Source of the DNA: Anaerolineae bacterium
GTDB taxonomy: Bacteria > Chloroflexota > Anaerolineae > Aggregatilineales > Phototrophicaceae
DNA: 7,591 nucleotides
NCBI GenBank assembly: GCA_020848855.1
Contig: JADLHH010000261.1
Coordinates: forward strand, 1 to 7,591
Direction of reading: 5' to 3'
Shown here piece by piece: positions 6,880-7,591 of this stretch. Positions within the stretch are counted from its first letter, which is position 1. Each line of letters begins with the position of its first letter. The translations under genes and the position numbers were made by a program. Under the pieces are notes generated by a model, which had not been told where the DNA came from, did not search any database, and saw only the letters and a program-made list of their open reading frames with translations.

Positions 6880-6946
6880 TTGTAGGGGCGCACCTGTGTG
6901 TGCGCCCGGTTTTGCCTGGGGCAGACACACGGGTCTGCCCCTACAA
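6880..6946. repeat. REP-like inverted hairpin doublet (BIME-like)
   Basis: Two hairpins stand in inverted orientation: 6886-6907 (stem GGGCGCAC/GTGCGCCC, loop CTGTGT) and 6918-6941 (stem GGGGCAGAC/GTCTGCCCC, loop ACACGG), separated by 10 bases. The outer ends TTGTAGGGGC and GCCCCTACAA form a perfect 10-bp inverted repeat, so each hairpin has GTAG at its 5' foot, the hallmark of REP units recognised by REP-associated tyrosine transposases. When one unit is reverse-complemented the two align closely, and their stem differences are paired. The element lies between two convergent genes, where it may also block read-through; no long T run makes it a standard terminator. Confidence 0.7.
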
Positions 6947-6972
6947 AACATCACGGCGCTTAACTGAAGGGG

Positions 6973-7591
6973 TTACGTCCCGCCTGCCAACTGCGCCTGA
7001 ATCGTCTGGATGACGGCGTCCCGATCCGTGCCAAACGAGAATTCGTAGGCGATGCGCGACTGCGGGTCGAGCAGATAGACGCGGGTCGTGTGATCGACCG
7101 TGTAATTTTCCCCCTGTTCGGTGTGCAGTGTGTAATCCAGCCCGTAATCGGGACCGATCTCCGCCAGCGTCTCCGGGTCGCTGCTCATGCCGACGAACGA
7201 TGGGTCGAAGCGGCTGAGATACTGGCGCATCACGTCGGGCGTGTCGCGCTCGCCGTCGACGCTGATGAACAGGAAATTGAGCTGATCGGCATCGTCGCCG
7301 AGCGCCCGCTTGACATTCACCCATTCCGCCAGCGTCAGCGGGCAGAAATCCGGGCAGTGGGTGTAGCCGAAGAACAGCAGCGTCCACTTGCCGCGCAGGT
7401 CGCTCAGGCTGACGGGCTGCCCGTCGCTGCTGCCGGGCAGGCTGAAGTCGCGGGTTTCGATGGGCGGGCTGACGACGATCACGCCGCTGGACGGCGTCGC
7501 GGTCGGGGCGGGCGCGTTCAGCGCGCTGCGCAGACTGAGCACGGCGAAGATCGCCAGCAGCAGCACGCCGATCACCAGCAGGGCGAGCAGG
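6973..7591 (-). CDS. sco1: SCO1/SenC-type copper chaperone, N-terminus outside window
   Basis: This is a membrane-anchored thioredoxin-fold protein of the family that delivers copper to the CuA site of cytochrome c oxidase. A GTG at 7575 could serve as a start and gives 200 residues, but the frame remains open to the edge and the preceding codons (L-L-A-L-L) extend the same hydrophobic helix, so the true start is probably beyond 7591. Numbered from that GTG, the membrane helix ends near residue 16, then a Pro/Thr-rich linker (21-38), FSLPGSSDGQPVSLSDLRGK (44-63), LLFFGYTHCPDFCP with copper ligands Cys74 and Cys78, SVDGERDTP (105-113, usually SVDPERDTP) and the third ligand His162 in VDHTTRVYLLDP. 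All three ligands are present, so it should bind copper. No oxidase gene is visible; partners may lie to the right. It converges on murF-alr across the REP-like doublet. Confidence 0.95.
   Translation of the reverse strand, partial: LLALLVIGVLLLAIFAVLSLRSALNAPAPTATPSSGVIVVSPPIETRDFSLPGSSDGQPVSLSDLRGKWTLLFFGYTHCPDFCPLTLAEWVNVKRALGDDADQLNFLFISVDGERDTPDVMRQYLSRFDPSFVGMSSDPETLAEIGPDYGLDYTLHTEQGENYTVDHTTRVYLLDPQSRIAYEFSFGTDRDAVIQTIQAQLAGGT

Noticed and set aside
6886..6941. A standard rho-independent terminator for murF-alr.
   Set aside because: The hairpins are strong but neither is followed directly by a long T run; the first has GG then four T. The GTAG feet and inverted pairing fit a REP doublet better, though it may still stop transcription.
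7573..7575. GTG as the true start of the SCO gene.
   Set aside because: The codons upstream to the window edge are open and continue the hydrophobic membrane helix, so the real start is probably beyond 7591.

Overview
The window is high-GC, gene-dense bacterial DNA with seven protein genes: five complete and two running off the edges. No rRNA, tRNA, CRISPR array, transposase or phage gene is visible. The best guess for the host is a Chloroflexota (Anaerolineae-like) bacterium. That is an inference from the Thr/Pro-rich extracytoplasmic linker in the first gene, the tail-anchored TPR-like protein, the MurF-alanine racemase fusion and the SCO protein. It is not a phylogenetic result.

Layout, left to right. 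(1) 1-706, minus: the N-terminal part of a secreted DUF3048 (YerB-like) protein; its 3' end lies outside the window. (2) 707-864: a divergent intergenic region with two copies of the inverted repeat TTCGG-N4-CCGAA, one just downstream of each predicted promoter. (3) 865-1734 and 1731-2129, plus: a PIG-L/LmbE zinc deacetylase overlapping by 4 bases a small TPR-like protein with a C-terminal membrane anchor. (4) 2115-2948 and 3008-4117, minus: tgt (tRNA-guanine transglycosylase) followed by a PstS-like lipoprotein; the lipoprotein gene meets the TPR gene tail to tail with a 15-bp overlap. (5) 4118-4321: a second divergent region, holding a probable structured leader for tgt and a C/A-rich, Shine-Dalgarno-less leader for the next gene. 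(6) 4322-6865, plus: an 847-residue fusion of a MurF-like Mur ligase and an alanine racemase. (7) 6880-6946: a 67-bp pair of inverted GTAG-footed hairpins that looks like a REP doublet (BIME). (8) 6973-7591, minus: a SCO1/SenC copper chaperone whose N-terminus is off the right edge.

The genes do not form one pathway. Cell-wall synthesis (MurF-Alr), tRNA modification (Tgt), sugar-amide hydrolysis (PIG-L), solute binding (PstS-like) and cytochrome oxidase copper delivery (SCO) sit side by side, as in an ordinary chromosomal region. I see no complete new multi-gene system. The most interesting signals are small: divergence of the MurF half at positions normally needed for catalysis and substrate binding while the racemase half is intact; the foldable tgt leader with two competing pairings, one covering the weak Shine-Dalgarno; the twin operators; and the REP-like doublet with paired stem changes.
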